DNA from: Fremontodendron californicum
Lineage: Eukaryota; Streptophyta; Magnoliopsida; Malvales; Malvaceae
Length of the DNA: 64,000 nt
Direction of reading: 5' to 3'
Assembly: GCA_030761205.1 (NCBI GenBank)
Contig: JAULJL010000047.1
Coordinates: 4,002,543 to 4,066,542 of the forward strand
Shown here: piece after piece, positions 43,073-55,404 of the stretch
Numbering within the stretch: position 1 is the first letter of the stretch
How the letters are laid out: every line of letters starts with the position of its first letter
Program-made: the position numbers and the translations under genes
Notes under the pieces: generated by a model
The model's database searches: none
What the model was told of the DNA's origin: nothing
Seen by the model: the letters and a program-made list of their open reading frames with translations, nothing else

Positions 43073-45866
43073 GTTGTGGGCTGCAGTTATTTAAATTGGG
43101 ATCGTGAAAATGTTTTTGATCCCGTCTTAATTATAAACGTAATAAATATTATTGCAATCAATTATGAAAATAGTTAAAATTGTAAAATAACGATTGTAAA
43201 TCTGTAACATTATTTTGTGACGGTTATTTAAATCAAATGGTCAACCCTTGTTGGTAAAAGAAACAACCATTTTTTACTCAAAAAAAAAAAATTCTTCCAA
43301 ACATCCCTCGTTGAAAGTCTCTCTACAGAGGTTGAAGGGATTTGAAAGCTTTATTAAAAAAAATATATAAATAAATAAATAAAAGAGTATATTATAGTTT
43401 ACTCCATATAAAAATTCTTTCAACACATGAGGACTAGATCTGATCATAGATCGAATTGAATCGTAATTTATTTATTTTTTTACTTAAGTTTGAATTCGAG
43501 TTGATTCCAAATACATTTTATTGTTAACAAATTTTTTTAAATATTGTTATTTGATTTTTTTTTAAAATCTTTTTTTTTCCTTAGGTCACATTTATGATAA
43601 ATACAAGCAATCAAAAAGCGAAAGATGAAAGATGAAAATGATATTATTGTCTTTTCTAATATTTTGAGAAAGGTGGAAATTCATACAATATCAAAGGTAA
43701 AAGTGTTAATAGGTCGGGTGGTTGAGTCAGGCTTAAATAGTAAAAACAATTATTTACTTAGATTTAGCTTGATTCAAAATTTTATTTTATTGTTTAAAAT
43801 ATATTAGAATTAGTTTGTTATTCGTGCGAGGCATGAATTAGATTTATTTATTAAATATATGTAAATATATAAGTTAATATTATCAATGTATAAATAAAAT
43901 ACATATATAATATTATACATATATATTGTTATTATATACATAAAAAAATCAAAAGGAAGTGAAATTTTAAAACAAATAAAATGATAAATTCCACTTTAAA
44001 ATGTGTTTTGGATTTTTTTTAGTTAACTTGGTAAAACTCTGTTGCATTTAATCTTAATTTTAAATAATTTTTTTTTATCTATTTAATAATTTAAATAGAT
44101 CAAATTTGATTTTTGAAAGTGAAATTTAAATTTTGAAAATTTGATGATAAGTTATTTTAGTAAGATTTATTTTTGAAAATTGAATAATATATAATAAATA
44201 TTATATTTGTCTTATGTGTCAACATGAGAAGATGTCCATATAAGCTTTCATGTAAGCAAAAAATTTCATGTAAGCATGTACCTTTTTATATTATATATAA
44301 GTTTTTTAACCTGTGCAATGCACGGATTTTTAATTATATATTTTTTTACTTTTAAAAAATTTAAATCATTTTAATTTTTAATAAAATGAATACATATTCT
44401 TATTGATCTGGTATTATGTAACCATACAACTATAAATATCAAGATATAAATTGGTATATCTTTTAATTAAAGTATAAACACACAAAGCAATTATCCATAT
44501 TCTATTTTTCCTACATTTTATCTAGAAAAAATGTATAATTTAATGTTAAATTTTTTCTTAAAAAATTAATCAAAATAAATTTGAATGATATTGAATTTAA
44601 AAAAGAATATAAATATAATAGATGATATGTGTCTTTTTTAATTTAAAAATAAAAAACTAAATACTAAAGAATTATAAGAAAATTAATTCGTAAATTAGAT
44701 AAAAATCATATTTAAGATTTTTGAATTTAGAAAATATACTCTATTATTTGGATTGTAATTTTTTAACTTTGTGATACAGTTAAAAAGATTATATTTAAAT
44801 AAGTAAAACTAATCCATTTATAAATAATTATTATTGATAAGTATTATTTTATCTTTGAACACATAATAATTTTTAGATAGAGATTTATCCATCAAATTCA
44901 TTCAGATACTTCAATTATAAGATATTATAACAAACAATTCAATATCATCCTTAGATTAAAGGATCCAAACAAATATAATACATTTTCTATCTAAAATATT
45001 TAGGAAAAATAATAAATAACAACATACATTATACATACATTATCAGTCATTTCAGACCAAACACCCATTTTCAATTTCAATTTCAATTTCAATTCCAAAC
45101 TAAACTACGTTACATTCCAAAACTTAGCAACCAATCATCAATGGAAGAGTAAATCAAACCTTCCTTTCAAAAAACTCAATAGCATCCCTAGCCCATAAGA
45201 AAAACAAAATTGAATAAATAGACAAATTACATAAATAAAATAAATAAACTGTAATTAAATTTACAAAAGATATTTAGACTTTCTTTAAGGAAGCTTTAAA
45301 TTGTTGTTAAACTTCGTCTGCATGTACGTTCTCTCGATCACTGTAAATAATAATCAGTCAAATCAAACCAAATCAAAAAAAAAAAAAGGTATTCCATTAT
45401 TTGGATTGTAATTTTCTATTATATATATATATATATATATGCATACATAAAATATTTTATGTATTATATATCTAAATGCATACATGACTATTAGAGTAAA
45501 AGTGAAGCGAGAAAGATGAAGCAATAATGCATAAAAAAATTACATTATTACACTTTTAAGTTATAGTCTTCTGAAGAGACTAAGACAAATTAGAAACATT
45601 AGAGATTTCAAAGTTATAGATGGAGAGATATACACATGATTTCATAGCCAATATTGTTACACTATTCAAAGTGATTTTTATACTATCTAATTTATAAGAT
45701 TATTCATTAAAAACGTATCTTATTCTAGTAAATGCTAAAATCACCATTAGATTTCAATTCTAATTAGTATTAGTTAGAAACGACCAAAGATTAAGGTCAT
45801 AATCGTGAGAAAGAAACATTTTCAATTGAACCTTGTAAATCATGAAACATAGAGCAAGCTTACGCG
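43073..45866. other. AT-rich intergenic DNA, nothing recognised
   Basis: No gene seen. About 43690-43800 has the GGTCGGGTGG .. tattgtttaaaatatatta pattern of a degenerate MITE. A CTTTGTTATTCGTGCGAGGC segment (about 43815) and aacctgtgcaatgcacgg (about 44310) resemble the gtgcaacgcacgg ends of a common plant repeat. Confidence 0.4.
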
Positions 45867-47140
45867 TAGAGGTGGCGAAATGAACCCGAAAACCCGTCCA
45901 AGAAAACCCGAACCGAACTCGTCCAAACCCGATTTGATCAAAAAGTCAAAAACCCGAACCCGAGACTGGCCCGAACCTGAATTTAATACTAAAAATAAAA
46001 ATAATCAAATTATAATTAAATATTTTTTTTTACAAAGCAATAACTTTAATTATTAATTTTATTCTATTTTTTTTAATAATTTAATTAAAATTTAATATAT
46101 TATATATATATGATGAAATAATAATTTTATCAAAAAGTAAATTATATTTTGTACTTATAAGTTATAATTTTAACGTCTCATATCATGATGAATTTACAAT
46201 CTAAATATTTTAAATTCTTGAAAATTTTAGAGATTTGAAAAAAAATTTGACAATAATTCAATTATTTTGGCCTTTTGGGTTATACTTATATGGTTAGGTT
46301 AGGGTGGGTGGGTTTAATTGGGTTATGGCTTTCATGGGATTTTATATTAGCGAGTGGGTTTAATGGGGTTTTGGGTTTTATGGCCTTTTGGTTTTGGGTA
46401 TATTTATTATATATTAATAAATAATCATATTAATTATATATTTATTACATATAATTTAAATATAAATTATATATTTTTAGTACTACTTTATAGTTTATAC
46501 TTTATACTGATGAAAAAAAATATAAGTACTCGATAGATAGATATATATATATATATCTTGACTATAAGCATAAATTTTTTGCATTTTATAAGTATATAAA
46601 CGAATAGATGAAGACCAGGATTTATTTTTAAAAGTTTTTTATTTTATAGTGAATATAAATTATAATGTATTTATATTTTGAAATTCGAATTCGTCAAATC
46701 AATTATTTTAAATATCAATATGATTAATTTATAATATATCATATTTTTTATAATAAATTATTTCAAAATTTGATTTTAAATAACAAATTAATTTCTTATT
46801 CTTTTGGTGCTAACAAATATTAATTTTAAAAAATAAATATAATTAAAAATATCATATAATAGCAAAAGTATAAAAATAATAATAAATTAATAAATTATTT
46901 TTAGATATAAATATTTAAATTATGTAAAAAGGATTACATCTAATATAAAATAAAATGATGTAAACCATACCCGAATCAAGACCGAATCTGAACCCAGATC
47001 GAACCCAAACCCGAATGGACCCGAACCCGGATGGGCCCGAACCCGAATGAGCCCGAACCCAAATGAACCCGAACCAGAATAAATTCGAACCCGAATGAAC
47101 TCGACCCGAACCTGTCCGAACCCGCCCAATTGCCACCTAA
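45867..47140. mobile_element. MITE-like element with AGGTGGC/GCCACCT ends
   Basis: Starts tagaggtggcgaaatgaacc and ends cccgcccaattgccacctaa, imperfectly inverted, flanked by TACGCG at 45861-45866 and 47141-47146. Both ends are made of short AACCCGAA-type repeats; the right end (about 46970-47115) has ~10 degenerate copies of a 12-18 bp unit 'gaacccgaatg'. The core is AT-rich. The Gly/Ser/Phe-rich minus-strand frames here are products of the repeat. Confidence 0.65.
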
Positions 47141-47636
47141 TACGCGCAGGTACAAACAAAGCAATTAGGAACTTGCAAGAGGAACAATATGAAAGGAATT
47201 GGTAGAAGTGGAGAGTATTGGCTTTGGTTCAATATTGTCCAGAGGAAAATATTTCTCAAGACAATTTTCAAAACAAATATCACGGTGCTATATGAAAAAT
47301 CATAAAACTATCGGTGATTGAATCAATGCTAATTTGACATTCAATGACTTTGAAAATTAAAATTACAATTTCCTGATCAAAACACTAAAAAAATAATTAG
47401 AAATAAAAAATAAAAAGAGAAATTAACATAGTTTAACTAAATTAACTCCAAATGATGCTCAAACATTTAAACTTTGTGATCTTGATCAAAACACAAAAAG
47501 TGAAAATAATTAAGAAATTGAAAATAAAAAAAGAATTGACATACCTTGAGCAAAATACAATATTGATTTAAATGGTGAAAAAGAAAAATGAAAAATTTTA
47601 CGTTGAGCAACTATAAAAAGGATATTAGATAAGTTA
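47141..47636. other. AT-rich spacer before the second retrotransposon
   Basis: Nothing recognised. Confidence 0.4.
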
Positions 47637-47975
47637 AGGGCCCGAGACCATCGTCGAGGTCATTTCCTTTCTTGCAAATCGAATTCGTTTCCTTAAGACG
47701 AATCGAGCCTTGTTTAGGCAGGGAATTCAATTTAAGGACAAATCTTCAATTTACTGTTTTCAAAAAAAAAAAATGAAAAAAAAAAGAAAAAAGAGAAAAA
47801 ATGAAAAAAATAGAAAATGAAAAAAGAAAATAAAAAATGCAAAATGCAAAAATGAATGAAGAAATGAAAAAGAAAACCCCTTTCCTTTCCATGTGATTTC
47901 ACTGACCGTACAAAATTAGTGTTGGTTTATCTTTGCCTGATTCCTGATTCTCAGCAATAGCCAAAGAGAGGCAGC

Positions 47976-50900
47976 TGTAGACACCTAATTTTGTCCGAGC
48001 CACTAAACAGGTATGTTTTCTTCCTATATTGATGTTTCCGAGTATAAAAAGACTGTTTTCATCCTGCAGGTGGTACTCCGATACTTAGTTTAAGAGGGCG
48101 AGCACAAAAAGACAAACTTGAAAAAAAGTCAACCCCGAAAAAGTCAACCCCGAAAAAGTCAACTACTGAAAAAGTCAACCCACTTTCAAAATCAATATTT
48201 TAAGTTCAATTGAAAAATGGCGAAAGAATTTTGATAATCCGAGGTCTACATTGAAAGATATGGAGTTCGGAAGTTGGGATTTGGAGATTCAGTAGAAAAG
48301 AAACCCTAATCCAAGAAATTTGGGGAAAAGTGCTTAAACGATCAAACTGGTCGAAATTGAAGGTTCCAAATGAAAGATAAGCACTGACTACGGGTAATGG
48401 AGAAGTCACTTGCAAGAAAAACCGAAAGAAAAGTCAATCCGGGAGAAAACCGAGAATTAGGGTTTTTAGTGGATTTCAGTGAAATCGGGAAGAATCACAG
48501 AAATGGCCCGACTTGGTAAGACCAAAGCCCCCAATGGATGAGGAATGATTAAAAAGGATGGCCCAAGGCTCAGATTGAAGAAAATCTGAAAATCGGATTT
48601 GTTTTGAGCAAAACCGGGTTTCGGAGGTAAAAGGGCAAAATTGGAAAAATTTGGGAAAAATAGCAAATGGACTCCGAAAATTATGGAAAATTTGTCAATC
48701 TCATTCTTAAATCATTTGAAGGAGATTGGCGAAAGAAAATCTTGATTCCGAGTTCGTTTGCAAAATGGCCAAATCCCGGGCTTCTTATGCAGTAATTCAA
48801 AAAGAAAAATCCCGGAAAAATAGCAAATGGACTCCAAAAATTCTGAAATTTGGCAAATCTCATTTTTAAATCATTTGAGAGAGATTGGCGAAAGAAAATC
48901 TTGATTCCGAGTTCGTTTGCAAAATGGCCAAATCCCGGGCCTCCTATGCAGTAATTCAAGCCGATAAATCCCGAAAAAATACCAAATGAGCTCCAAAAAT
49001 TATGAAAACTTCCAGATCATACTTTTTAATTATTTTGAAGAGATTGGTGAAGAAAAATCTTGATTTGGAGCTCGTTTAAAAAATGGTAAAAAGTAGGGGC
49101 ATAAAAGGACGTTTTGGGAAGAAAAAATCCAAATAAATAGCAAACGGACTCGGATAATTTTGAAAACTTCCAGAACTCAATATTTTATTATTTTGGAAGT
49201 ATTAAAAAAAAGAAAAATTGAATTTGGAGCCCGTTTGATATTTATTTTGCATCCAGGGGGGCAAAATGGTCGTTTCACCCAAGCAACCGAAAAGGGCTTC
49301 TTTGGGCCTTTCAAAAATCAGAGCTGGGCTGGAAAAGAGAAGTGCTGGCCTGCCCAAGCCCAAAGGAAGGAGGAAGCTTAGGATTTTTTTCAATCAAGTG
49401 ATTAAAAATCAAGAGTTAAGTTAGAGATTTTCATTTTTGAGCCTAAGTCCCAATCCCACATCCCTTTGTAATGTCAAGCCAAGGAGGTGCTCACCTTATA
49501 AATAAGGAGTCTTGGCCTTTGGTTGAGACCACCCACTACCCCTTGTGAGATAGTCTATACACTTGTATTAGGATTATCCGGGTGGTGAGTCATAGTGTTT
49601 TTGTTGAGAGGGTTTATAGCTTAATCCGTTCAAAAGCTACTTTGAGGGTTTGTAGCTTAATCCGTTCAAAAGCTACTCTGAGGGTTTGTAGCTTAATCCG
49701 TTCAAAAGCTACTCTGAGGGTTTATAGCTTAATCCGTTCAAAAGCTACTTGGTGAGTTTTCATTTTAAAATAATGTTTCTTGTTCTTCCTTCATTTCCTT
49801 TCTTAAGTATATTTTTCTTACATTTTGTTTTTACAATAAACTCACCATGGCCAAATGGCCTACATTATTTATTTTAAGTTGTTGTTTTTGATTCATTTTA
49901 CCATGTTGTTTATGCTATTTTCTTTATTTTTGATGTTTTAAATATTATGTTATTTCATGTTCTTAAGTTATATTTAATTTGGTTGCTTTGTTTGTTGCCA
50001 TTTATGTCTTAGATATCATGTTTTTGCATTTTTAATTTTCTGTTTTCATGTTGTTTAAATTTGAGCATGTTTTAGAGTTAGCATATTAAGTGTTTGTGAA
50101 AATGCTTGTGTGATTCTTTGCATGATTCTGGTTTTATATCTTAGTGAGCATGTTTTAGATTTGGTATATTAGGTGTTTGTGAAAATGCTTGTGTGATTTT
50201 TGTGTTATGACTTAGTTTTTCATGCTAGCATACCAAGTGTTTGTGAAAATGCCATGCTTGTTGGAGCTTGGGGCCATTTGGCTACTCCATGTGTTTTGCA
50301 TTGTGTGTTGTATTTTTGTCATGCTAGTTGTTAGGTTTTTGCATTTGCATGATATTTGGTTGGATTTTTTAATTAAGCATGCCTTGTGTTTGTGAAAATG
50401 CCATGCATGTCTTAGGTCTAGGTTACATTAAATGTCATGGAAGTTCATGTTAGGTCTAGGCCATATTATTTGTGTCATGCATTTTCCTTACATTTAGGTT
50501 TAGATCCATGCATTTCATGCATTATGTTTGCTGCATTGTTTCATGCATTTCATGTTCATGCCACTTGATTAATGACTTGAGCCAATTAATGGTTCAAAGT
50601 CATGCTCTCTTGAGCACACTTGTGGAAAATTAAGTTTGTCAAATTGATTATTCTACCTTTGTGATTTTTTTTACTTAGCCAATTTTTATCTAACTTTCAA
50701 AAAGTCCTAGCTACTGCTTTCAAGTCATTTTATGAGTTTCAAATATTTTTATTTTTATTTTTAAATGATTTTATCAAAGACAAAAAAATGTGTTGGCAAA
50801 ACAGTTTTTTTCAGTTTTTTTTTTTTTTTTTTTTCAAAAAAACTCGTACATTTCTGATTTTTCTGAGAATTCATCTTTGATCAGAAAATTAAGACGATTT

Positions 50901-52454
50901 TTTATCGTGTATTTTTACATGTCCTGAGTCTCCAATAATGTTTTCAGAATTTTTGGAATTTTAAAAAATAGGGTAAAAAATCGTGGATTAAAACTGGACA
51001 GTGGTGTCAGAATTGAATTTAAAGAAAAACAAAGCAGTTTTTTTCCTCCAAAAACTCGTACATCTCTGGTTTTTCTGGGGATTCATCTTTGATCAAAAAC
51101 TTAAGCCGATTTTTTCTCGTGTAGTTTTACATGTCTTGAGTCTCCAGTATTTTTTTTAGAATTTTTGGAATTTTAAAAAATAGGATAAAAAATCGTGGAC
51201 TAAAACTGGACAGTGGAGTCAGAATTGAATTTAAAGAAAAACCATTTTTCTGATATGGTTAATTTATTTAGAGTGGGCTGATTAGGAGGGTTAGCTACTG
51301 ACTTAGGGTAATTTCTAAGCCTTTTTAAACTCTAAAAATGGTTTTTTCAAGTCCCGGGTTAAGGGTAGTAAAGTCCGGATTTTTTAAACTTAGGAAATTA
51401 GAGCCATTTAAAAATTTTTAGCCGAGTTTTTATTGATAATTCAAGCTTTTCAAAATTGTTTTCAAACAATCACAAAGTATTTTGGTTTTAGAATATTTAA
51501 TTTGACATATTTTCCTAAGGTAGCCGGATATCTTTTTAGATATACGGATTTTCTTAATTAAAGGAAAAAATACATTTCATGCATTGCATTTTTATTTTCA
51601 TGCATATTATATGATAGCATTATTTTATTCCATGTCATTTAAATTATATGCCATACCATTCATATTTGTCATGTCATTTAGGTTGCATTATATTATTTAG
51701 ACTGTACTATGTCATTTTATTTATGTCATGCATATACATATTCATTTCTTTTAAATATTTTCAAAAAAAGATAATGGTTTTCAATAAAAAATATAAAGAT
51801 ATTCCCGAGTTAAAATAATTCATGAGTTCTCTACCGGGTTTGCTGGAGGGAATATCATCAATTATCATTAATAAAGAAATATCTTTCTTTCAAAAAAGAG
51901 AATGATTCGGAAAGTTTTCCAAGACTAATAAAAATTTCTATATTTTGCCACGCTTGTTGGGGAATATAGGAAAATTTTGAATTTATGAATTCTGGATCAT
52001 TTTCAATAAAAAAAATGAAATTATTTTTCTTTAAATTGGGAATTAACTTGAAATACTAAATTTAAAACCAACTTTTCACCGAGACTTGAGATAACACACG
52101 ATTAATAAGGTACCGATTTATACGGGCGTTGTGGGGGTGCTAATCCTTCCCCACACGTAACCGACTCCCGAACCCGCTTCTTTGATTTCTCTGGTTTAAA
52201 ACGCAGACTTGAAATTGGTTTTTAAAATGTTTTAATTAATTTTTAAAATATTTTATAAAACCGGTTTTAATAGGTGGCCGATCACACCTAGCTAAAAAAG
52301 ATTGGTGGCAACTCCATGTCTTTTTTAAGGTCATTTCAAAACCTTCATTTTTTAGAGGAATTAAGTCGACTTTTCCTCGATTTTTTTTAATGTCACGCCT
52401 AACGAATAATATAGTCTTGCGATGAGACTCGTCGTTATTTTTTAGGTTGCGACA
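47976..52454 (+). repeat. Complete LTR of the Ogre/Tat-like element (4479 bp)
   Basis: TGTAGACACC..GGTTGCGACA, preceded by a purine-rich tract (ccaaagagaggcagc). Inside: four short repeats of aaaaagtcaacc (about 48118-48180), four ~159-bp tandem units containing tagcaaatggactcc (48661, 48821, 48980, 49137), a likely TATA box TATAAATA near 49498, four 36-bp units (49608-49751), several copies of gtgtttgtgaaaatgc (50088-50400), and two ~210-bp units containing actcgtacat (about 50842 and 51052). Confidence 0.85.
49608..49751 (+). repeat. 36-bp tandem repeat, four units, in the LTR
   Basis: Unit gagggttt(a/g)tagcttaatcc then gttcaaaagctact and two more bases, repeated four times about 110 bp downstream of the TATA box. 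The same four units are at about 62094-62237 in the second LTR. Confidence 0.95.
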
Positions 52455-52456
52455 GC

Positions 52457-52476
52457 TTGGCGACTCCACTGGGGAC
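52457..52476 (+). other. Primer-binding site (tRNA-Arg type)
   Basis: ttggcgactccactggggac, two bases after the LTR end. This sequence is characteristic of Ogre/Tat elements. Confidence 0.8.
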
Positions 52477-52779
52477 ATATTAGAGAGTCAGGCCTAGAAA
52501 TTAGTCGTGTGTTATCAAAGTCTCGGTTTTGTTTGTTTAATTGGTATTTAATTTTAATTCCCACATTTTTTTAATAAGGAGAATTTTGAAAATAATAAAA
52601 TGTTTTTAAATATGTTCATACTCATGTGCATGCATTTTATTTTTGTTCTCTAGTTATTTAAGGTTGTATATTATAATTGCTTGTCGGTTAATGCGTTACA
52701 CTATTCTTGAATGTTTTAATTGCTAGGGCATTTAGAATAAGGTTTGTAGAATAGGTAGTGAAAGGTTTGATATTCCTCC

Positions 52780-53290
52780 ACACACACTACACGTGCATTT
52801 GCATAACATGAATCCTCTACCCGGGTTCCATCCTTTTAAGTGGGAGTAAAGTAACTAAGCCTTCGTGATTGATCCTCCGTATGGGCTAGTGAAACACTTT
52901 CGGAGTATAAAGTACCTAATGCCTTCGTGATGATCCTCCGCATGGGCATAGGAAAATATACTCTAACGAATTGAACCCGCTTTTATCGGGGTGCCTTACT
53001 AGCCTTCACCGGCGACAGTGAGGAACAATTCAGGGCCTTAGAACCGATTCACCCTCATATAGTGAACCTAGGCGAAGCCATGCCGGATTTCCGTTAGATG
53101 TACCGAAAATAGGAACACATGGAGGGACATTTCTAAACCTTTTGTTACCTATTTTACACTCCGAATAAGTGTGGTAGATCGGGCAACGATGTACGTACAT
53201 CGCCAGTAATAAATGTGATACTCCGCCTCGAAGGCATCGTGATGCCTAAATAAGCAGATATTGCTGGGGCAGATGTTCATATATTGTTTT
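52780..53290 (+). other. GC-richer leader module of the Ogre/Tat-like element
   Basis: Clearly higher in GC than its surroundings. It contains a duplicated segment (gccttcgtgattgatcctcc .. atgggc and gccttcgtgatgatcctccg .. atgggc). It sits between PBS and gag where packaging and dimerisation signals are expected. No reading frame fits. Confidence 0.5.
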
Positions 53291-53659
53291 TTTTTTTTTT
53301 TTAAAAAAAATCCTTTTTCAAGCATTTTTGCATGTTGCACATTTCATGCATGTGTGAATGGAGCATGTACATTTTTGGTTGTATTATTGATCTCATTCTT
53401 TGCAATAAACAGTTGGTAATTTCATTTGATGATTTCATAAAACCGTTAGTATATGGTACCATAGTGGGATCCACCCTGAAATTCTTTTGAAAATAATGTG
53501 ATTGGTTTTTCATAAATAAAAAAAAAAACACAAAAAAAATGTTAAAAAAAATCATAAATTTGGAGGCAAATCTTGCATAATGAGATTTTTGAATAACCAA
53601 GATTTAGGTCCCACCAATTTCGTGTAATCATTGATTTCTTTGTATATACCTTTGTGTTA

Positions 53660-55290
53660 ATTCATTTATTTTTGCATGTATCATTTTGACATCATGTTAT
53701 AGTCATAGCATGCATGGTCATTCATTGTAAGATACGTTTATGACATGCATGGTCATTATTTGTATATACTTATGTATCAATTTATTCTTTCTTTACATGC
53801 ATCATGTTGGCATCAAGTTGCATTCATGCATTCATAGTCAGCATGATTTTTCTGTATATATCCATATATCAATTTATTCTTTCTTTACATGCATCATGTT
53901 GGCATCAAGTTGCATTCATGCATTCATAGTCAGCATGATTTTTCTATATATATCCATATATCAATTTATTCTTTCTCTATATGCATCATGTTAACGTCAA
54001 GTTGCATTCATGCATTCATAGTCAGTATAATTTTTCTGTATATATTCAAGCATTAATTTGCTTATTTTTTTACATGCATCATGTCGGCATTAGGTTGCAT
54101 TCATGGCATACATAGTCATCATGATATGCTCATACATTAATTTGTCATATTGGCATCAAGTTGCACTCATGACATACACGGTCAGCATGATTTTCTTTGT
54201 ATATACTTTGTGTCAATCATTTATTCTTCACATGCATCATAATTGACATTGTATGGCATTCATAGTGTATATGATCATTCATTGGGAAATGCATTTGGAA
54301 CATACATGGTCATTCATTGTATATATCCATACATTAATTTGCTTATTTTTTTACATGCATCATGTTGGCATCAGGGTGCATTCATGGCATACACAGTCAT
54401 CATGATATGCTCATGCATTAATTTGTCATATTGGCATCAGGTTGCATTCATGACATACATGGTCAGCATGATTTTCTTTGTATATACTCTGTGTCAATCA
54501 TTTATTCTTCACATGCATCATAATTGACATTGTGTGGCATTGATAGTGTATATGATCATTCATTGAGAAATGCATTTAGAACATACATGGTCATTCATTG
54601 TATATATCCATGCATTGATTTGCTTATTTTTTACATGCATCATGTTGGCATCATGGTGCATTCATGGCATACACAGTCATCATGATATGCTCATGCATTA
54701 ATTTGTCATATTGGCATCAGGTTGCATTCATGGCATACGTAGTCATCATGATATGCTCATGCATTAATTTGTCATATTGGCATTAGATTGCATCCATAGC
54801 ATACATGGTCATCATAATTTCTCTGTATATATCCATGCATTAATCTGCTTTTTCTTTACATGCATCATGTTGACTTTGGGTTGCATTCATAACAAACATA
54901 GTCAGCATGATTTCTTTGTATATGTTCATGCATTAATTTGCTTATTACATACATCATGTTAGCATTAGGTCGCATTCATGACACACATGGTTAGCATGAT
55001 TTTCTTTGTATATACTCTATATCAATCATTCATTGTTTGCATGTATCATAATTGACACCGTGTTGCATTCATAGGATATATGATCATTCATTGGGAAATA
55101 TGCTAAAATGCACATGATCAGTCATTGCATATATCCATGTGTTGATTTGTTCATTCTTTGTTTGCAACATGTTGGCATTGTGATTGCATTTATTACATAT
55201 ATGGTCAGCATGTTTCCATTGTACATATCCATACATCATATTGTTTAGGCTTCACATGCATCAAATTGCATTCATGGCTCATTCATCATG
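53660..55290 (+). repeat. Degenerate tandem array between PBS and gag
   Basis: About 15 diverged units of 90-110 bp built from acatgcatcatgttggcatc, gttgcattcatg and catagtcagcatgattt. Two neighbouring units near 53795-53960 are almost identical, which shows recent local expansion. The open frames here are products of the repeat. Confidence 0.85.
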
Positions 55291-55404
55291 ACATACATTT
55301 GGGGGAAATAAAATAGAAGTTGGCTTGGCTTTAGGAGTCTTTGAAAGAATTTCCATTTCAAATCAGAAGAAGTACTGAGTACACTTTTAATACAGGCTGG
55401 TGCT

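Noticed and set aside
46915..47164. Gly/Ser/Phe-rich minus-strand frames
   Set aside because: They are translations of the 'gaacccgaatg' minisatellite at the end of a MITE-like element, open in all three frames.
47637..47975. An independent repeat upstream of the LTR
   Set aside because: It matches 60103-60448 directly before the second LTR, so it is the 3' internal end of another copy of the same element.
49160..49393. Small ORFs in the LTR, repeated at 61647-61910
   Set aside because: They occur in both LTR copies only because the LTR is duplicated; the two versions diverge by frameshift, so no selection on protein is apparent.
53740..54962. Frames rich in His, Ile and Cys before gag
   Set aside because: They are products of the tgcatcatgttggcatc tandem array.
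53660..55290. CRISPR-like array
   Set aside because: The units are diverged tandem repeats without unique spacers, within a plant retrotransposon.
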